DNA of 64,000 nt from NCBI RefSeq assembly GCF_001883705.2, contig NZ_MDEQ02000021.1:1-64000 (forward strand), in the 5' to 3' direction. Made by a program: the position numbers and the translations under genes. Origin of the DNA: Burkholderia catarinensis. GTDB lineage: Bacteria > Pseudomonadota > Gammaproteobacteria > Burkholderiales > Burkholderiaceae. The notes beneath the pieces were generated by a model that saw only the letters and a list, made by a program, of their open reading frames with translations, was not told the DNA's origin and ran no database searches. Of the stretch, positions 25,180 through 35,317 are shown piece by piece (the first letter of the stretch is position 1; each line of letters begins with the position of its first letter).

Positions 25180-26597
25180 CGTTCACCCCCCTGCTTCTTG
25201 GCTTTCGTAAGCTGCATCTCGAAGCACTTGTCGCCGACGATGCCTGGCTTTTCATCCGGATCATCGAACAACATCTTTGAGACGAGCCGTACCTCCTCTG
25301 CAGGACGGGAAAACACGATCCGTCTGGACGACGGCTTCTTGTCCTCCGGTTCCGGCAAAACTTTCGCCTTCTGCGGATTGAATTCGATGGAATCAGCCAG
25401 CTTTCTAGTGGCACTGCGGGCGGCAACGACCTCAATGGCACGGCTCAACGGCATCGGCTTGGCGGTTTCCCAATGACTCGACTGGTCGGAGCGCGGATAG
25501 TTCTTCCATTGGTTCGTGTACGAAATCCAGATGCGCATACCCTCCTTCATCTTGACGAGGGACTCCAGCCAGACGTTCGATGAGGTATCGAGCGCCCGTT
25601 TCGTCGTCGTGACCGGCAGCTTGTCGGCGTGTTTGGACCGAAACTCGATGATGCCCGTGACAATGGCGAACTGCGGGTGGTAGAGCGGAATACCATCACC
25701 CCAGCCCGTCAGGCGACTTTTGTCTCCCACGATGACCGCGCGGTCATTGCAGAGCACCGTCCAGCCAGCGGTTGCAGATGAACGATCGCGCTCAAAGCCA
25801 GCATCATCTTCATCATCATCACCGAGACTCTTCCCTGTATTGAGGCCGACGGTGATCGAGACGAGCACGCCGTCTATCGTTTTCTGGTAGATGTATGGAG
25901 CCGGGCGGTCTTCGTCTGTCGAAACTAGCACCTCGACACGAACGGACTCCACGGGCGTCCCGTTGAACTCCACTCTCAGGCCCCATTGGATGAATATCGT
26001 GAAGTGTTCCGCGATCGCGGTACGCACTTCGTTTTCGAACGCCGCGTTGGCAAAATGCCGCGAGACGCCTTCGTACAAATCAGTGACACGGATCGTGGTG
26101 CCTGCTTCTCCCAGTCGTTCGCTCGCCTCAGTTGGCTCGTTGATCGGGAGCGAATCCCAGTTTTTGGCCTCCAACCATTGCGATGTGATCGGCACCTCGA
26201 ACGTGTCGTCACCATGGCGGGTACGTACCAATGCATTACGGCCCATCTTGAAGATCGCGCGCTTCATGCCGACACCGTACATGCCGATGGTCTCAGCCTC
26301 CGAATCGCGGTCGTCGTCTGGCTCTCGCCCCATCTTGAAGGCGTAATTCTTGGCAACCTCGCGCGGGATACCGCCACAGTTGTCGGCGATCAAAAAATGA
26401 TCCTCGGCGACCTCGATCTTCACGAAATGCTTCGTGTAATCGACATCGCCACCATCCGCCAGACGCATTGCGCCATCAAGGCAGTTGTCGAGCAGGTCGA
26501 GGATCGCATCGGCGAGGCTGATGTCGCGCGTGAGCATAGACACGAAGAACTGCTTCGTCGGGCTGGCCTGGGCTGTGTCAGTGCTTGGTTTTGTCAT
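25176..26597 (-). CDS. GHKL-family ATPase (MORC/Hsp90-like)
   Basis: The product has 473 residues. The ATP-binding Bergerat fold is visible: N box DLLDNCLDGAMRL (about 33), G1 box FLIADNCGGIP (about 72-82) and G2 box GMYGVGMKRAIFKMG (about 108-122). The arrangement resembles MORC and other anti-phage GHKL ATPases, not histidine kinases, since no kinase dimerisation domain is present. The C-terminal 250 residues are charged and have no recognised domain. The gene is coupled by ATGA to the Rossmann protein and is inserted between drmMI and drmA. It may act as an ATP-driven clamp or sensor; this is not established. Confidence 0.85.
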   Translation of the reverse strand: MTKPSTDTAQASPTKQFFVSMLTRDISLADAILDLLDNCLDGAMRLADGGDVDYTKHFVKIEVAEDHFLIADNCGGIPREVAKNYAFKMGREPDDDRDSEAETIGMYGVGMKRAIFKMGRNALVRTRHGDDTFEVPITSQWLEAKNWDSLPINEPTEASERLGEAGTTIRVTDLYEGVSRHFANAAFENEVRTAIAEHFTIFIQWGLRVEFNGTPVESVRVEVLVSTDEDRPAPYIYQKTIDGVLVSITVGLNTGKSLGDDDEDDAGFERDRSSATAGWTVLCNDRAVIVGDKSRLTGWGDGIPLYHPQFAIVTGIIEFRSKHADKLPVTTTKRALDTSSNVWLESLVKMKEGMRIWISYTNQWKNYPRSDQSSHWETAKPMPLSRAIEVVAARSATRKLADSIEFNPQKAKVLPEPEDKKPSSRRIVFSRPAEEVRLVSKMLFDDPDEKPGIVGDKCFEMQLTKAKKQGGER

Positions 26598-26673
26598 GGA
26601 TGATTACTCCGTGTGCGATGCGATCTCATCGAAACGACGTTCATAACGAACGCCAGCGCTGCGTGAATTCGAG

Positions 26674-29600
26674 TCATAACGCCCTCCCGTGAGGGTCATT
26701 CCCGTGGCCTGGCTGGACTCGATAACGAGTGGCGCGCCTCTCGCCTTGGCGCTCGACTCTGCCACTCGAGATCAGATTAGCGATCGCGGCGTTCCACTGG
26801 CCGTCCGTCATACCGGTGGCGACAAGAACGTCGGCCTTGGCATGCCAACCATCGTGCGCACTCAGGAAGCCGAGGATCGCCGTGGCGGGCGTCGCGCCAT
26901 TCGCGGTAGTCGCAGCCCCTGCCTCGAAGTCGAGCGACGATTGGGCCGATGCCGCGCCGGAGGTGCGGCTGGCGCGCGGGATTCGGGTCGACACACGCGG
27001 CGTGCCGTCGGCATGCAGCCCGCGGGCGACTTCCCCCTCGTAACGCTGACGGTTCAACTCCGACAGCCGCCGCAGCACTTCGACGCGTACAGACTCCGAG
27101 ATGGTGAAACGAACACGATCGCCCTCTGGCAAATATGGCACTTCGTGGAAGCCGTGTTCGAGGGCGAGGTCGCCCCAACCATAGGTGCGCGCAACGGCGG
27201 CGTCGATCTCGCGTTGCAGCGAGCGCAGCCCTTCAATGCGAGGATCATGCTCGGTGTCGGTATGAAATCGGCTGTAGAGCTTGGTCAGGCCGATTCGATC
27301 GGCCTGCATGACTTCAATGCGTGCTTGGTGAAGCCGATTTCCTAAACTATCAAGCAGGTCGTTCGGCTGGTCACCGTATCCATCTGGAAAAGCGAACGGT
27401 CCAAGTGCGTCCGTTTGGCTGTACCGCAAATCGCTCTTGAGGCGTGACGCATGCTGCCAAGCGAAAACCGCGTGGATGCTTGACTGTAACAGCGCGAAAT
27501 CCCGCCCACGACCAAGCGAAAACGCGACGGTCGCGTCGGAGAAAACGATGTTGGAATCGACGAACGAGAACGCCAGTGTCTTACTCACGCGCGTGAGCGC
27601 CAGCACCCGCGGCGGTTGGTTCCCCTCGGGTGACCAACCGGCCGGGTGGCGCTCGAAGTGGCAGCCACGACCAATGGCGTGATATAGAGCCGGCCGTTTG
27701 TCAGCGTAGTGCCACCAACGTTCAGGGAGTGGCTTTCGGAGCACAAATTCCCCGCGTTCGTTACGACGCTGCCGCTCTGGTTTGACTCGCTCCTCAATCC
27801 ATTGCCAAGGTAATTCATACTCTCGTGCGCGCTCCTCCGACCAATCCCAAAAGCTGATCGCCCAGCGACTCGGTCGTTGTTCCGGGTCTGTATTAAGGTC
27901 TTCGCCATTGATATAGGGAAAGATCACTTCAGCGTTCTTCGGATCGGCACTAAGCATCCATTGCGCTTCGCCGGGTGAGAGCACGAATCCCATGCCTAGT
28001 ACGTAAGAGCCGACAAATGCTTTCCCCTCGTTGGCTTTCAGCTGCTTCAGACTCCATTCCTCCCGGTCAGAAAGGAAAGCCGATATGAAGGAAGCCGGTC
28101 GCCCGAGCAGCGAGCGTTCGCCCCGCCATTCCCCTTTACGGACATGCACGCGACTGGTGATAACCGCCGCTTTTCCGGGCCAAGGTTCGTTCGGGTAGGC
28201 CGCGTGGATGACGGCACCTGCAGCGACCATTGCCTCAAGCCCGACCTGTCGCGTTTCGCCTTCCGCAATGGTGTTTACTGCAATCAGTCCGAAACCGCCG
28301 CCTTCGCGCAGCAAGCTCCATGCTCGCAAAAAGAAGTAAGCGACCAGATCCGCAGAGCCCCCTCGCCCCTCGGCGATATGTGCGACTAGCCAATCGCGGA
28401 AGGCAGTGCCCGTAACGCCGGTGATGCGCTTCCCACCGAGAAAGGGAGGATTGCCGAAGATACCGTCGAAGCCGCCGCGTCCCTGCCCGAACACCTCTGG
28501 AAACTCCAGCGGCCAATGGAAAGGCCGACGGGCGGGCTTGTTACCGGATAGATCGGTCGAGAGCGCGACAAACGATCTTCGGCGCATCGCAACGAGCACG
28601 TCGCGGTTGTCGTCGATGGCCTGTCCGGCTTGAATGGTCAGTGAAGCCAGGGCGTTCTCCATCCCCCCGACGTTGCTGCCCGATGCGAATACTTCCCCGA
28701 TGAACGCATCTGCGATGCATTCCGGGATTTCGAGCCTGCGCCGAGCGTCGGCGTCCAGATGTACCATGGCTTCGATGTCGCGGATGTCGCGGATGGGCAT
28801 CTCGCGCAGACGCGAGCGCAGCTCGATAGCCTCGCGCACGGCCCGTTCGATACCCTGGCCGAACAGGCGTAGTTGGCCCTGTCCGCTGGGATTCATCGAA
28901 AGTTGGGTGAGTTGATCCAGCCGATGGATGCCAAGCAGGCTGTCCCCACAGCGCAGGTTGTGGTCAAGGAAGCCAAAGGGTCGCCCCTTGGCCAGCGTCA
29001 CCAGCCAGATGGAAAGCTTGGCCAGCTCCACAGCCAGCGGGTTCAGATCGACGCCGTAGATGCAGCGTTCCGCGACGAGGCGGCGGGCGACAATGGTGCG
29101 CGCCTCGGTGTCGCGTGGCAGCGCCTCAATGCTGGCGTCGGCGTCCGCCACCCGCCCATCGACACCGATCATCTTGCCCAGCACCTCGGCATGCGCCCAT
29201 GCCTCCACCAGCCGGTCGGCCAAGTACCGGCACGCTTGAACGAGGAAAGCCCCCGACCCCATGGCCGGATCGCAGATCTTCAGGTCGAGCAGTTCGGAGG
29301 GCGACCTGAGTGACCACTCCGCGCGCGGCGTACCCACTGCAGGGCCAACGAAGGTGATCGGCGTGAGCGTCTCCGCGACGATGGCCTCCGTGAGGGATTT
29401 CGGCGTGTAGTGGGTACCAGTTTCGCGCCGGTCGAAGCCGGTGGTGACGATGAAAGCGCCTGCGGGATAGACCAGTGGATAGCCCCAAGGATCGGTGCGC
29501 ACCAGATGGCCGAACGGGATGATGCGATCGCGCAATGCGGTATCGCCATGGCAAGCGGTCAGCACGCGATCGGCGAGCGCATCATCCACGGGTCTGCTCA

Positions 29601-31059
29601 GGTCGTTGCGCACGCGGCTGGCGGAGCTTCCGGAACGCTGCTGCAGGAGTTCGGCCAAACGGTCGGTACCGTCCAGCCGGGCGGATTCGAGTTCGGCCAA
29701 GGTGACCCAAGGCGACTGGGCACTCTTGGTGGAGTCGAGTTCCAGCGTAACCTCGACCGTGCGCTTTACGGTGCGCTCCAGCAGCCCCTCATAGACGTAG
29801 CCGATTTGCTCGACGTCCAGCGCCCGATAGGACAGTGTCCGTCCCTGGAATTGCTGAATGGCTTCGAGCAACAGCAGGACGGTGCGGTTGTCGATCGGCA
29901 GCGGCTTGGCGACGTCGGTGCGCCAGCCGGAGCCTTTGGCCCTGCCTTCGAGGAAGGGGAAACGGTCTGGATCGAACAGCGAGCCGCCCAGCGCAGGCAG
30001 GCGCAAGTTTTCGTGCTCAATGCCACCGTACACGGCGCGGAAGACAGCCAACAGACGCGACCACGCATCCCAACGACGCTCCAGAATCTCGTCCGATTCG
30101 GCGCGCAACTGCATACGCAGGGTCGAGAGCGCATAGTTGGCTTCGTAGCGTTCGTCGCCCAAGAGCAGCAGGCCGCGCTCTTCGGCGGAGAGCAGGAAGA
30201 CTAGCCGCATCATCACCGTCAGCGCCGCTTCATAGAGTTCGGCTTCCTTCACGCTGCGAAGTAGTTCCCGGTCGCGGTCTTGGTCTGCCTTGTCCAGCGA
30301 CTGGATCAACACCTCGACCGCGCGTCGCACCTGTTCGCCCAAGGCATCGGTCACTTCGTCCTGGAACTTCAACGAGCGATCGAACAGTGCGGGCAGTCGT
30401 TCCGATTCATCGACAAAGAAACGCCGGACGCTCAAGAGGTGGAGGAAGGCTTGGAGGGTGACGGGTTCCTGCGCCCAGATGCGCGCATACCAGTTGGCGA
30501 AGGTCGTGACCGCGCCCACCGGCGCATCGACCAACATCCAGCGTTCGCCGTTGGTCACCAGCCCGAGACGGCAACCCGTGGTGCGACAGAGCCTGACCAT
30601 GCGTTCCGCCGGTGTGCTAGCCCAGCCGTCCAGCTTCGAGGTGGCATTGAGATCGACGTTAGGCTCATAGGCGTGGATGAGCATCAGCGGCTTGTCGTCG
30701 CTCCCGACGACGGTGAAGTCCGGCGATAGGTGCACGCCGTGCTCGGGCAGGCTGACGTTCAGGTGCGCGGCACACCAATCCTTGCGCTTGAGTACGTCGC
30801 CACGACCGTCTTCATCGAGTTCCAGCCCCCGTGATAAGACCTCGTCGATCCACGCCATATGCAAATCCGCAAAGCGGGGATCGTCGGTTTCCAGTGCCTC
30901 GTGCCATTCATCGTAGGCTTGTCGCAACCGCTTCCGTTTGCCGCCATCGAGTTCTTCCAGTCCTTGCGGGAAGGCTTCCTTGAGGACGGGGACGGCGAGG
31001 AAAGGACCGGAAATCTCGATGAGCGAGAGCCAGTCGTAGTGTTGAATGTGGGTCACCAT
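26674..31059 (-). CDS. drmMI: DISARM class 1 adenine methyltransferase DrmMI
   Basis: The product has 1461 residues, within the size expected for DrmMI/PglX-type enzymes. Motif I is CDPAMGSGAFLVQACRYL (about 594-610) and motif IV is NPPFLGGKR (about 870), the N6-adenine methyltransferase signature. The large N-terminal region resembles type IIL/Eco57I proteins, and the C-terminal part would be the target-recognition domain. It methylates host DNA so that DISARM spares it. The start overlaps the previous gene by 7 bases. No PglZ, BrxC or BrxL is nearby, which argues against BREX. Confidence 0.93.
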   Translation of the reverse strand: MVTHIQHYDWLSLIEISGPFLAVPVLKEAFPQGLEELDGGKRKRLRQAYDEWHEALETDDPRFADLHMAWIDEVLSRGLELDEDGRGDVLKRKDWCAAHLNVSLPEHGVHLSPDFTVVGSDDKPLMLIHAYEPNVDLNATSKLDGWASTPAERMVRLCRTTGCRLGLVTNGERWMLVDAPVGAVTTFANWYARIWAQEPVTLQAFLHLLSVRRFFVDESERLPALFDRSLKFQDEVTDALGEQVRRAVEVLIQSLDKADQDRDRELLRSVKEAELYEAALTVMMRLVFLLSAEERGLLLLGDERYEANYALSTLRMQLRAESDEILERRWDAWSRLLAVFRAVYGGIEHENLRLPALGGSLFDPDRFPFLEGRAKGSGWRTDVAKPLPIDNRTVLLLLEAIQQFQGRTLSYRALDVEQIGYVYEGLLERTVKRTVEVTLELDSTKSAQSPWVTLAELESARLDGTDRLAELLQQRSGSSASRVRNDLSRPVDDALADRVLTACHGDTALRDRIIPFGHLVRTDPWGYPLVYPAGAFIVTTGFDRRETGTHYTPKSLTEAIVAETLTPITFVGPAVGTPRAEWSLRSPSELLDLKICDPAMGSGAFLVQACRYLADRLVEAWAHAEVLGKMIGVDGRVADADASIEALPRDTEARTIVARRLVAERCIYGVDLNPLAVELAKLSIWLVTLAKGRPFGFLDHNLRCGDSLLGIHRLDQLTQLSMNPSGQGQLRLFGQGIERAVREAIELRSRLREMPIRDIRDIEAMVHLDADARRRLEIPECIADAFIGEVFASGSNVGGMENALASLTIQAGQAIDDNRDVLVAMRRRSFVALSTDLSGNKPARRPFHWPLEFPEVFGQGRGGFDGIFGNPPFLGGKRITGVTGTAFRDWLVAHIAEGRGGSADLVAYFFLRAWSLLREGGGFGLIAVNTIAEGETRQVGLEAMVAAGAVIHAAYPNEPWPGKAAVITSRVHVRKGEWRGERSLLGRPASFISAFLSDREEWSLKQLKANEGKAFVGSYVLGMGFVLSPGEAQWMLSADPKNAEVIFPYINGEDLNTDPEQRPSRWAISFWDWSEERAREYELPWQWIEERVKPERQRRNERGEFVLRKPLPERWWHYADKRPALYHAIGRGCHFERHPAGWSPEGNQPPRVLALTRVSKTLAFSFVDSNIVFSDATVAFSLGRGRDFALLQSSIHAVFAWQHASRLKSDLRYSQTDALGPFAFPDGYGDQPNDLLDSLGNRLHQARIEVMQADRIGLTKLYSRFHTDTEHDPRIEGLRSLQREIDAAVARTYGWGDLALEHGFHEVPYLPEGDRVRFTISESVRVEVLRRLSELNRQRYEGEVARGLHADGTPRVSTRIPRASRTSGAASAQSSLDFEAGAATTANGATPATAILGFLSAHDGWHAKADVLVATGMTDGQWNAAIANLISSGRVERQGERRATRYRVQPGHGNDPHGRAL

Positions 31060-31691
31060 TCAGGCTCTTCCTCAAAGAAAGAGATCGTGACGCCGTTATC
31101 GGAGCTTAACCATCGGTGTCCGCAACCGCAGACAACGGAGTCATGGAGTTCGACAAATGCCTTCGTGCCACAGTCTTGACAATGGATACGCGCGCACTTG
31201 CACCCTCGGCATTGACCGGCAAGCCACCAGAACCACGAGCCGCCCTCAAACGTGACGGCACCTTCTTGATCAAGCACGATGCAATCGGCATCGCAAGATC
31301 GACACATCGTCCATTTATCAGGAACGATCAAATCAAGGGCATCTTCCACTGACAGCAGTTCGAGACCGCATCCAGCATGGTCGGCCTTCTTCTTAGCTGG
31401 CGCCGTCCACCCATTCGCCGCGACGACGATCGCTTTGTTTGCGCCAACGGCATCAGCTAGTGCAAGGACTGACTCGACCTCTCGAACATCGATGGGAACG
31501 GCGTGGAACTTGGCATCGACAATCATCTTTAGCGGATGCCCCTTGGCCTCGATTTCGATGAGCACGTCGATTTGCCGTGGCTGACCGGTGATCTTGTCCG
31601 GAACCATGACGTTTCTTCTGACGTTACCGAAGTCGTCGATTTGCTCGTAGAACTCGGCGACGGCCTCCTGATATTCCTGCCAGGTCATCAT
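31053..31691 (-). CDS. Mrr-like restriction endonuclease fold with C-terminal zinc ribbons
   Basis: The product has 212 residues. The N-terminal part (about 1-120) has the Mrr_cat pattern: QIDVLIEIEAKGHPLKMIVDAKFH with the catalytic D and D-x-K, then VREVESVLALADAVGANKAIVVAANGWT. The C-terminal part has CRSCDADC, CRGCKCARIHCQDCG and CGCGHRW, enough cysteines for at least two zinc sites. The start overlaps the drmD stop by ATGA and the end overlaps drmMI by 7 bases. It may supply DNA cleavage for the DISARM complex or act as a modification-dependent nuclease. Confidence 0.8.
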   Translation of the reverse strand: MMTWQEYQEAVAEFYEQIDDFGNVRRNVMVPDKITGQPRQIDVLIEIEAKGHPLKMIVDAKFHAVPIDVREVESVLALADAVGANKAIVVAANGWTAPAKKKADHAGCGLELLSVEDALDLIVPDKWTMCRSCDADCIVLDQEGAVTFEGGSWFWWLAGQCRGCKCARIHCQDCGTKAFVELHDSVVCGCGHRWLSSDNGVTISFFEEEPEW

Positions 31692-34600
31692 TTCGCCACC
31701 GCTGACGTGGACTCGGGCACGACGAAGATCACAGCGACCGGGAAGGTGCGGTCGTCGAGCTTGGCGTAACGGGATTCAATGGCCTGCGTCTCTATCTGAC
31801 GCTCGTCGGGGATGCGCGCAAGGCGCGCCTCCAGCGCGGCGATGTCGCGGTGGAGCTGCGTGCGTTCGTCCTCGGTGAAGAGCGTGAGCTGTTCAGGCTG
31901 CTCGCCTTTCTTCAATTCGGACTGGATCGCCTTCTCCAGTTCGTCAAGCACGGTTCCGATGTCGTCGATTTCCTGCTGCTTGCGGGTCTGAAGCGTGTTG
32001 GTCAGGTAACGGAGGCGTTCTTTGGAACGGGCGTCCACGGCTTTCAAGATGGCTTCCTGCTGGCGGTCGAAGCGGATGCGCAGCGCGTCGAACAGGGGCG
32101 GAGCCGCCGTGATCGATTTCGATTCGTCCAGCCATTGCTGGACGCGGGTGACAGCTTCTTCGCGGCGGAAGGATTGGTCGCGTAGATAGCCGCCCGACAC
32201 CGTCAGTTCTTCGTGCAGCCGGTGGTGGTTGCCACCGGTGACTACCAGCCGCGAAACGACGAGCACGGCGGAACCATCGACGAGCGCGTCCGGCACAGTG
32301 CGGATGGTGACACGATGCAGCTTCTTCACGTCGTCCTGCGCCCAGATTTCGGCGCGCAGCAGGCGCAGGCACATTTGCACCAAGCGATGGTTCAAGTGGA
32401 CGAGCACAACGTCGTCGCGGCCACTGGCGACGGCGTGGTCGAAGGTGATGGGCCGTATCTTCTGGGTGTGCGGGTGGCGCAGCCCTTCCAGACAGCGCGC
32501 CCACGAACCAGACAGCGCAGGCATCCGGAAGACGCTACCAGAAGGCGCGCCGGCAAGTTCGTCCGGTTCCAGCGGCGGACGACCCGCCAGCGCGAGGCCG
32601 GTCTTCACGGCCATCAGGACGTGGTCGGGCGTGAGATGGAAATCCTGCGTGGTGGTGAGCAGACGCTCGTGCAGCTTGGCGACGCGCTCCTTCATCTCGC
32701 GCTCTGCGCGCACGAAGTTCTTGGCGCGGGCGATCCGCGCCTCGGCCAGACGAGTGTCCAAGTCCTTCAGGGAGCCTTCGATGAGGCCGGACATCTGCGG
32801 CGCGATGACCGGATTGACGCTGCCCATGTCGGCGCGCATCGAGTCCAGTTTCCGCAGTGCGCGAAGGATGTCCTCGCCATGGCCGCCGACCGATGCGCCG
32901 TTCGCACCGCCGCCATCGACCGGGTGCCAGATCATCACTTCCTTCTCGCGCTGGCCGTGGCGGTCAATACGCCCGTTACGCTGCTCCATCACGTTGGGGT
33001 TGTAGGGAATCTCCAAGTGGATGAGCCGATTGCAGTGGCTCTGCAAGTCGATGCCTTCGGAGGCCGCGTCGGTGGCGAGCAGAATGCGCATGGGCGAATC
33101 CTGCGACGAAGCTTGGAACGCCGCCTTGATGGGCTCGCGTTCTTCTTGGGATAGGCCGCCGTGGAGCAGACCGAGACGCTCGCCGCCGAAGCCGTGGCTG
33201 GCGAGGATTTGATGCATCCACTGATGCGTGGTGCGATATTCGGTGAACAGGATCACCCGGCGATCGTTCCACTGGCCATTCGGCTTGAGGTTGGCCGAGA
33301 GCCAGTCGAGCATGGCTTGGGCCTTGGAGTCGGCCTGATTCCTGGCTCGTTGCGCCCATGCCCGCAAGTCATCCAGCGTCGCCCGCTGCTCTGACGTCAG
33401 CGGCATTGAGCGGCGCGTGGCTTCCTCGACGGCTTCGGCTTGAGCGTTCTCGACCTCCCGGTCGTCGGCATAGTCCTCGTCGGCTTTCAGGATGGCCTTG
33501 TGTAGGATGCGTTCGGTCATCATGTCCGGCTTCGCGGGCCGCGCTTCTGACAGTGACGTGACGTGCTTTTCGAGCGTGGATGCGAACGCCGCTGGTGACG
33601 AGAGCAAACGTTTCTTGAGGAGGCGATTGACGAAGGTCGTGCCGAAGCCATTGCCAGCTTTCTCGGCATCTTTTTCACGGCTGGCGCAGTAATCGTCCAG
33701 CGTGCGGTGAATCTCGCGCTCTTCCGCCGTGTACGGGACTTCAAGAGCCTGCAAGGTGCGCCGGGCATACAAGGAGTTACCTTCCACATCGACTAGATCG
33801 CTCTTCAAGCGCCGAATCATCACCTGACTCAATTTCTTTTCGTCGGGGAGGATGTTGCGGGCAAAACGCTGGTCGTCGAGCAATTCCAGCAACGAGGTAA
33901 ACGACTCTGTGTACCCGTTGTGTGGTGTGGCGGTCAAGAACAGACGATGCTGGAAATGTGGCCCGATGGCGCGGATGAAGCGCGTACGCTGGCTTTCCAA
34001 CGCATAGTGCGCCCCAGCGGCTGGAGCGACGTTATGCGCCTCGTCCACAACCAGCAGATCGAACTTGCGCGGATGACCGGCGTGCGGTGGGATCACGTCG
34101 CGCATGGCGCGCAAACCTTCGCCGCCCTTGGCCCAATCCATCGACGTGATGAGGCGAGGATGCGACGTCCATGGATTGGCATGGATGCCGCGCTCGCGCC
34201 GCAACCGCTTGATGTAATCGGTGTCTACCACCCGGAAGTCGAGGCCGAACTTCTCCAGCATCTCGACGCGCCACTTCTCCTGAAGTGACGCGGGGCAGAC
34301 GATAAGGACAGTGCGGGCACGGTGCCGCAAGAGCAATTCCTGAATGACCAAACCTGCTTCGATGGTCTTGCCGAGGCCAACATCATCGGCGATGAGCAGA
34401 TTGACGCGCGCCATGTCAATGGCACGCACCAGCGGATCTAGCTGGAAGTCCTCGATACTGACGCCACTGCGAAACGGTGCCTGCAGAAACCCCCGGTCGG
34501 CGTTGGTGGCTGCGCCCCACCGCACGGCGTCGAGAAAAGCGTCGAGCATGCCTGAATCGTCCTGTCCCGTGACCGAAGGCAGGCCTGCGCGCTCAATGAC

Positions 34601-34825
34601 CTGAGCGCCTGGCTCGATTTCCCAGACGACCTCCAGTTCCTCGCCAAGCCCATCCTCGTCGATCGACGAGAGTGTCACGCAATGTTGACGCGCAGAATGG
34701 TCCGAATCCAGCCGAGCGGCGTCGATATCCGCTACCACCCACTGACGGCGACGCACTTCGACCAGTTGCCCCGGCTCCGGCCGAGCCCGATATGCCTGCG
34801 ACTGCCGTTCCCCCGGGATACTCAT
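31688..34825 (-). CDS. drmD: DISARM class 1 SNF2-like helicase DrmD
   Basis: The product has 1045 residues and all the marks of an Swi2/Snf2 ATPase. It has Walker A LLIADDVGLGKTIEAGL (about 144-160), motif II VVDEAHNVAP (about 257), FLTATPHNGYTE, and the C-terminal helicase lobe with LLATDAASEGIDLQSHCNRLIHLE and NVMEQRNGRIDRHGQ. DrmD defines class 1 DISARM (class 2 has DrmE). It is a DNA translocase that probably recognises or remodels foreign DNA. It lies 13 bases after vsr and overlaps the Mrr-like gene. Confidence 0.93.
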   Translation of the reverse strand: MSIPGERQSQAYRARPEPGQLVEVRRRQWVVADIDAARLDSDHSARQHCVTLSSIDEDGLGEELEVVWEIEPGAQVIERAGLPSVTGQDDSGMLDAFLDAVRWGAATNADRGFLQAPFRSGVSIEDFQLDPLVRAIDMARVNLLIADDVGLGKTIEAGLVIQELLLRHRARTVLIVCPASLQEKWRVEMLEKFGLDFRVVDTDYIKRLRRERGIHANPWTSHPRLITSMDWAKGGEGLRAMRDVIPPHAGHPRKFDLLVVDEAHNVAPAAGAHYALESQRTRFIRAIGPHFQHRLFLTATPHNGYTESFTSLLELLDDQRFARNILPDEKKLSQVMIRRLKSDLVDVEGNSLYARRTLQALEVPYTAEEREIHRTLDDYCASREKDAEKAGNGFGTTFVNRLLKKRLLSSPAAFASTLEKHVTSLSEARPAKPDMMTERILHKAILKADEDYADDREVENAQAEAVEEATRRSMPLTSEQRATLDDLRAWAQRARNQADSKAQAMLDWLSANLKPNGQWNDRRVILFTEYRTTHQWMHQILASHGFGGERLGLLHGGLSQEEREPIKAAFQASSQDSPMRILLATDAASEGIDLQSHCNRLIHLEIPYNPNVMEQRNGRIDRHGQREKEVMIWHPVDGGGANGASVGGHGEDILRALRKLDSMRADMGSVNPVIAPQMSGLIEGSLKDLDTRLAEARIARAKNFVRAEREMKERVAKLHERLLTTTQDFHLTPDHVLMAVKTGLALAGRPPLEPDELAGAPSGSVFRMPALSGSWARCLEGLRHPHTQKIRPITFDHAVASGRDDVVLVHLNHRLVQMCLRLLRAEIWAQDDVKKLHRVTIRTVPDALVDGSAVLVVSRLVVTGGNHHRLHEELTVSGGYLRDQSFRREEAVTRVQQWLDESKSITAAPPLFDALRIRFDRQQEAILKAVDARSKERLRYLTNTLQTRKQQEIDDIGTVLDELEKAIQSELKKGEQPEQLTLFTEDERTQLHRDIAALEARLARIPDERQIETQAIESRYAKLDDRTFPVAVIFVVPESTSAVAK

Positions 34826-34838
34826 GTGGCTACCTTTT

Positions 34839-35297
34839 TCAATTCTTGCTTTTTATGTCGTGCAACGCGGTACGACGATTCAAGTCGATCCTCGTAACCA
34901 AGTTTGCGACGACTGCGGCGGCATCAGTCGGTGATTCGTGCGACCAAAATCGGAGAACCGTCCAACCGAGGGAGCGCAGTCGTTCGTTCGTGTCTGCGTC
35001 CCGCAACTGATTCGTCTCGATCTTCTGCCGCCAAAACTCTGCGTTACGTTTCGGCCACGAAGCATGTTGGGGACAACCGTGCCAAAAACAGCCATCAACG
35101 AAAATTGCGATCTTCCGCCCTGGAAATGCAATATCGGCAACGCGGCGAGGCTTCTTCAGAACCTCGTAATCGATCCTGTACCGCAAACCGATTCGATATA
35201 ACTCCCGCCGCAAAGCGACTTCGGCGTCTGTACCCTTCTGCCTGATTTTCGCCATGCGGCGACTGGCTTCAGGCGAAGAGGGCGGAATTTTCGACAT
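34839..35297 (-). CDS. vsr: very short patch repair endonuclease Vsr
   Basis: The product is 152 residues, normal for the family. Characteristic features are SRRMAKIRQKGTDAE at the N terminus, the RRVADIAFPGRKIAIFVDGCFWHGCP core (about 52-77) with catalytic Asp and the zinc-binding Cys/His residues, and FWRQKIETNQLRD. Vsr nicks T:G mismatches made by deamination of 5-methylcytosine. Its place directly after a C5-cytosine methyltransferase gene is the classical arrangement. The sequence is distinctly A/T-richer than the flanks. Confidence 0.95.
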   Translation of the reverse strand: MSKIPPSSPEASRRMAKIRQKGTDAEVALRRELYRIGLRYRIDYEVLKKPRRVADIAFPGRKIAIFVDGCFWHGCPQHASWPKRNAEFWRQKIETNQLRDADTNERLRSLGWTVLRFWSHESPTDAAAVVANLVTRIDLNRRTALHDIKSKN

Positions 35298-35317
35298 TAC
35301 GGGTCAATCGGCCATCA

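Noticed and set aside
26674..31059. BREX pglX as an alternative to drmMI
   Set aside because: No pglZ, brxC, brxL or brxA/B genes are present, while drmA, drmB, drmC and drmD are, so the DISARM assignment fits better.
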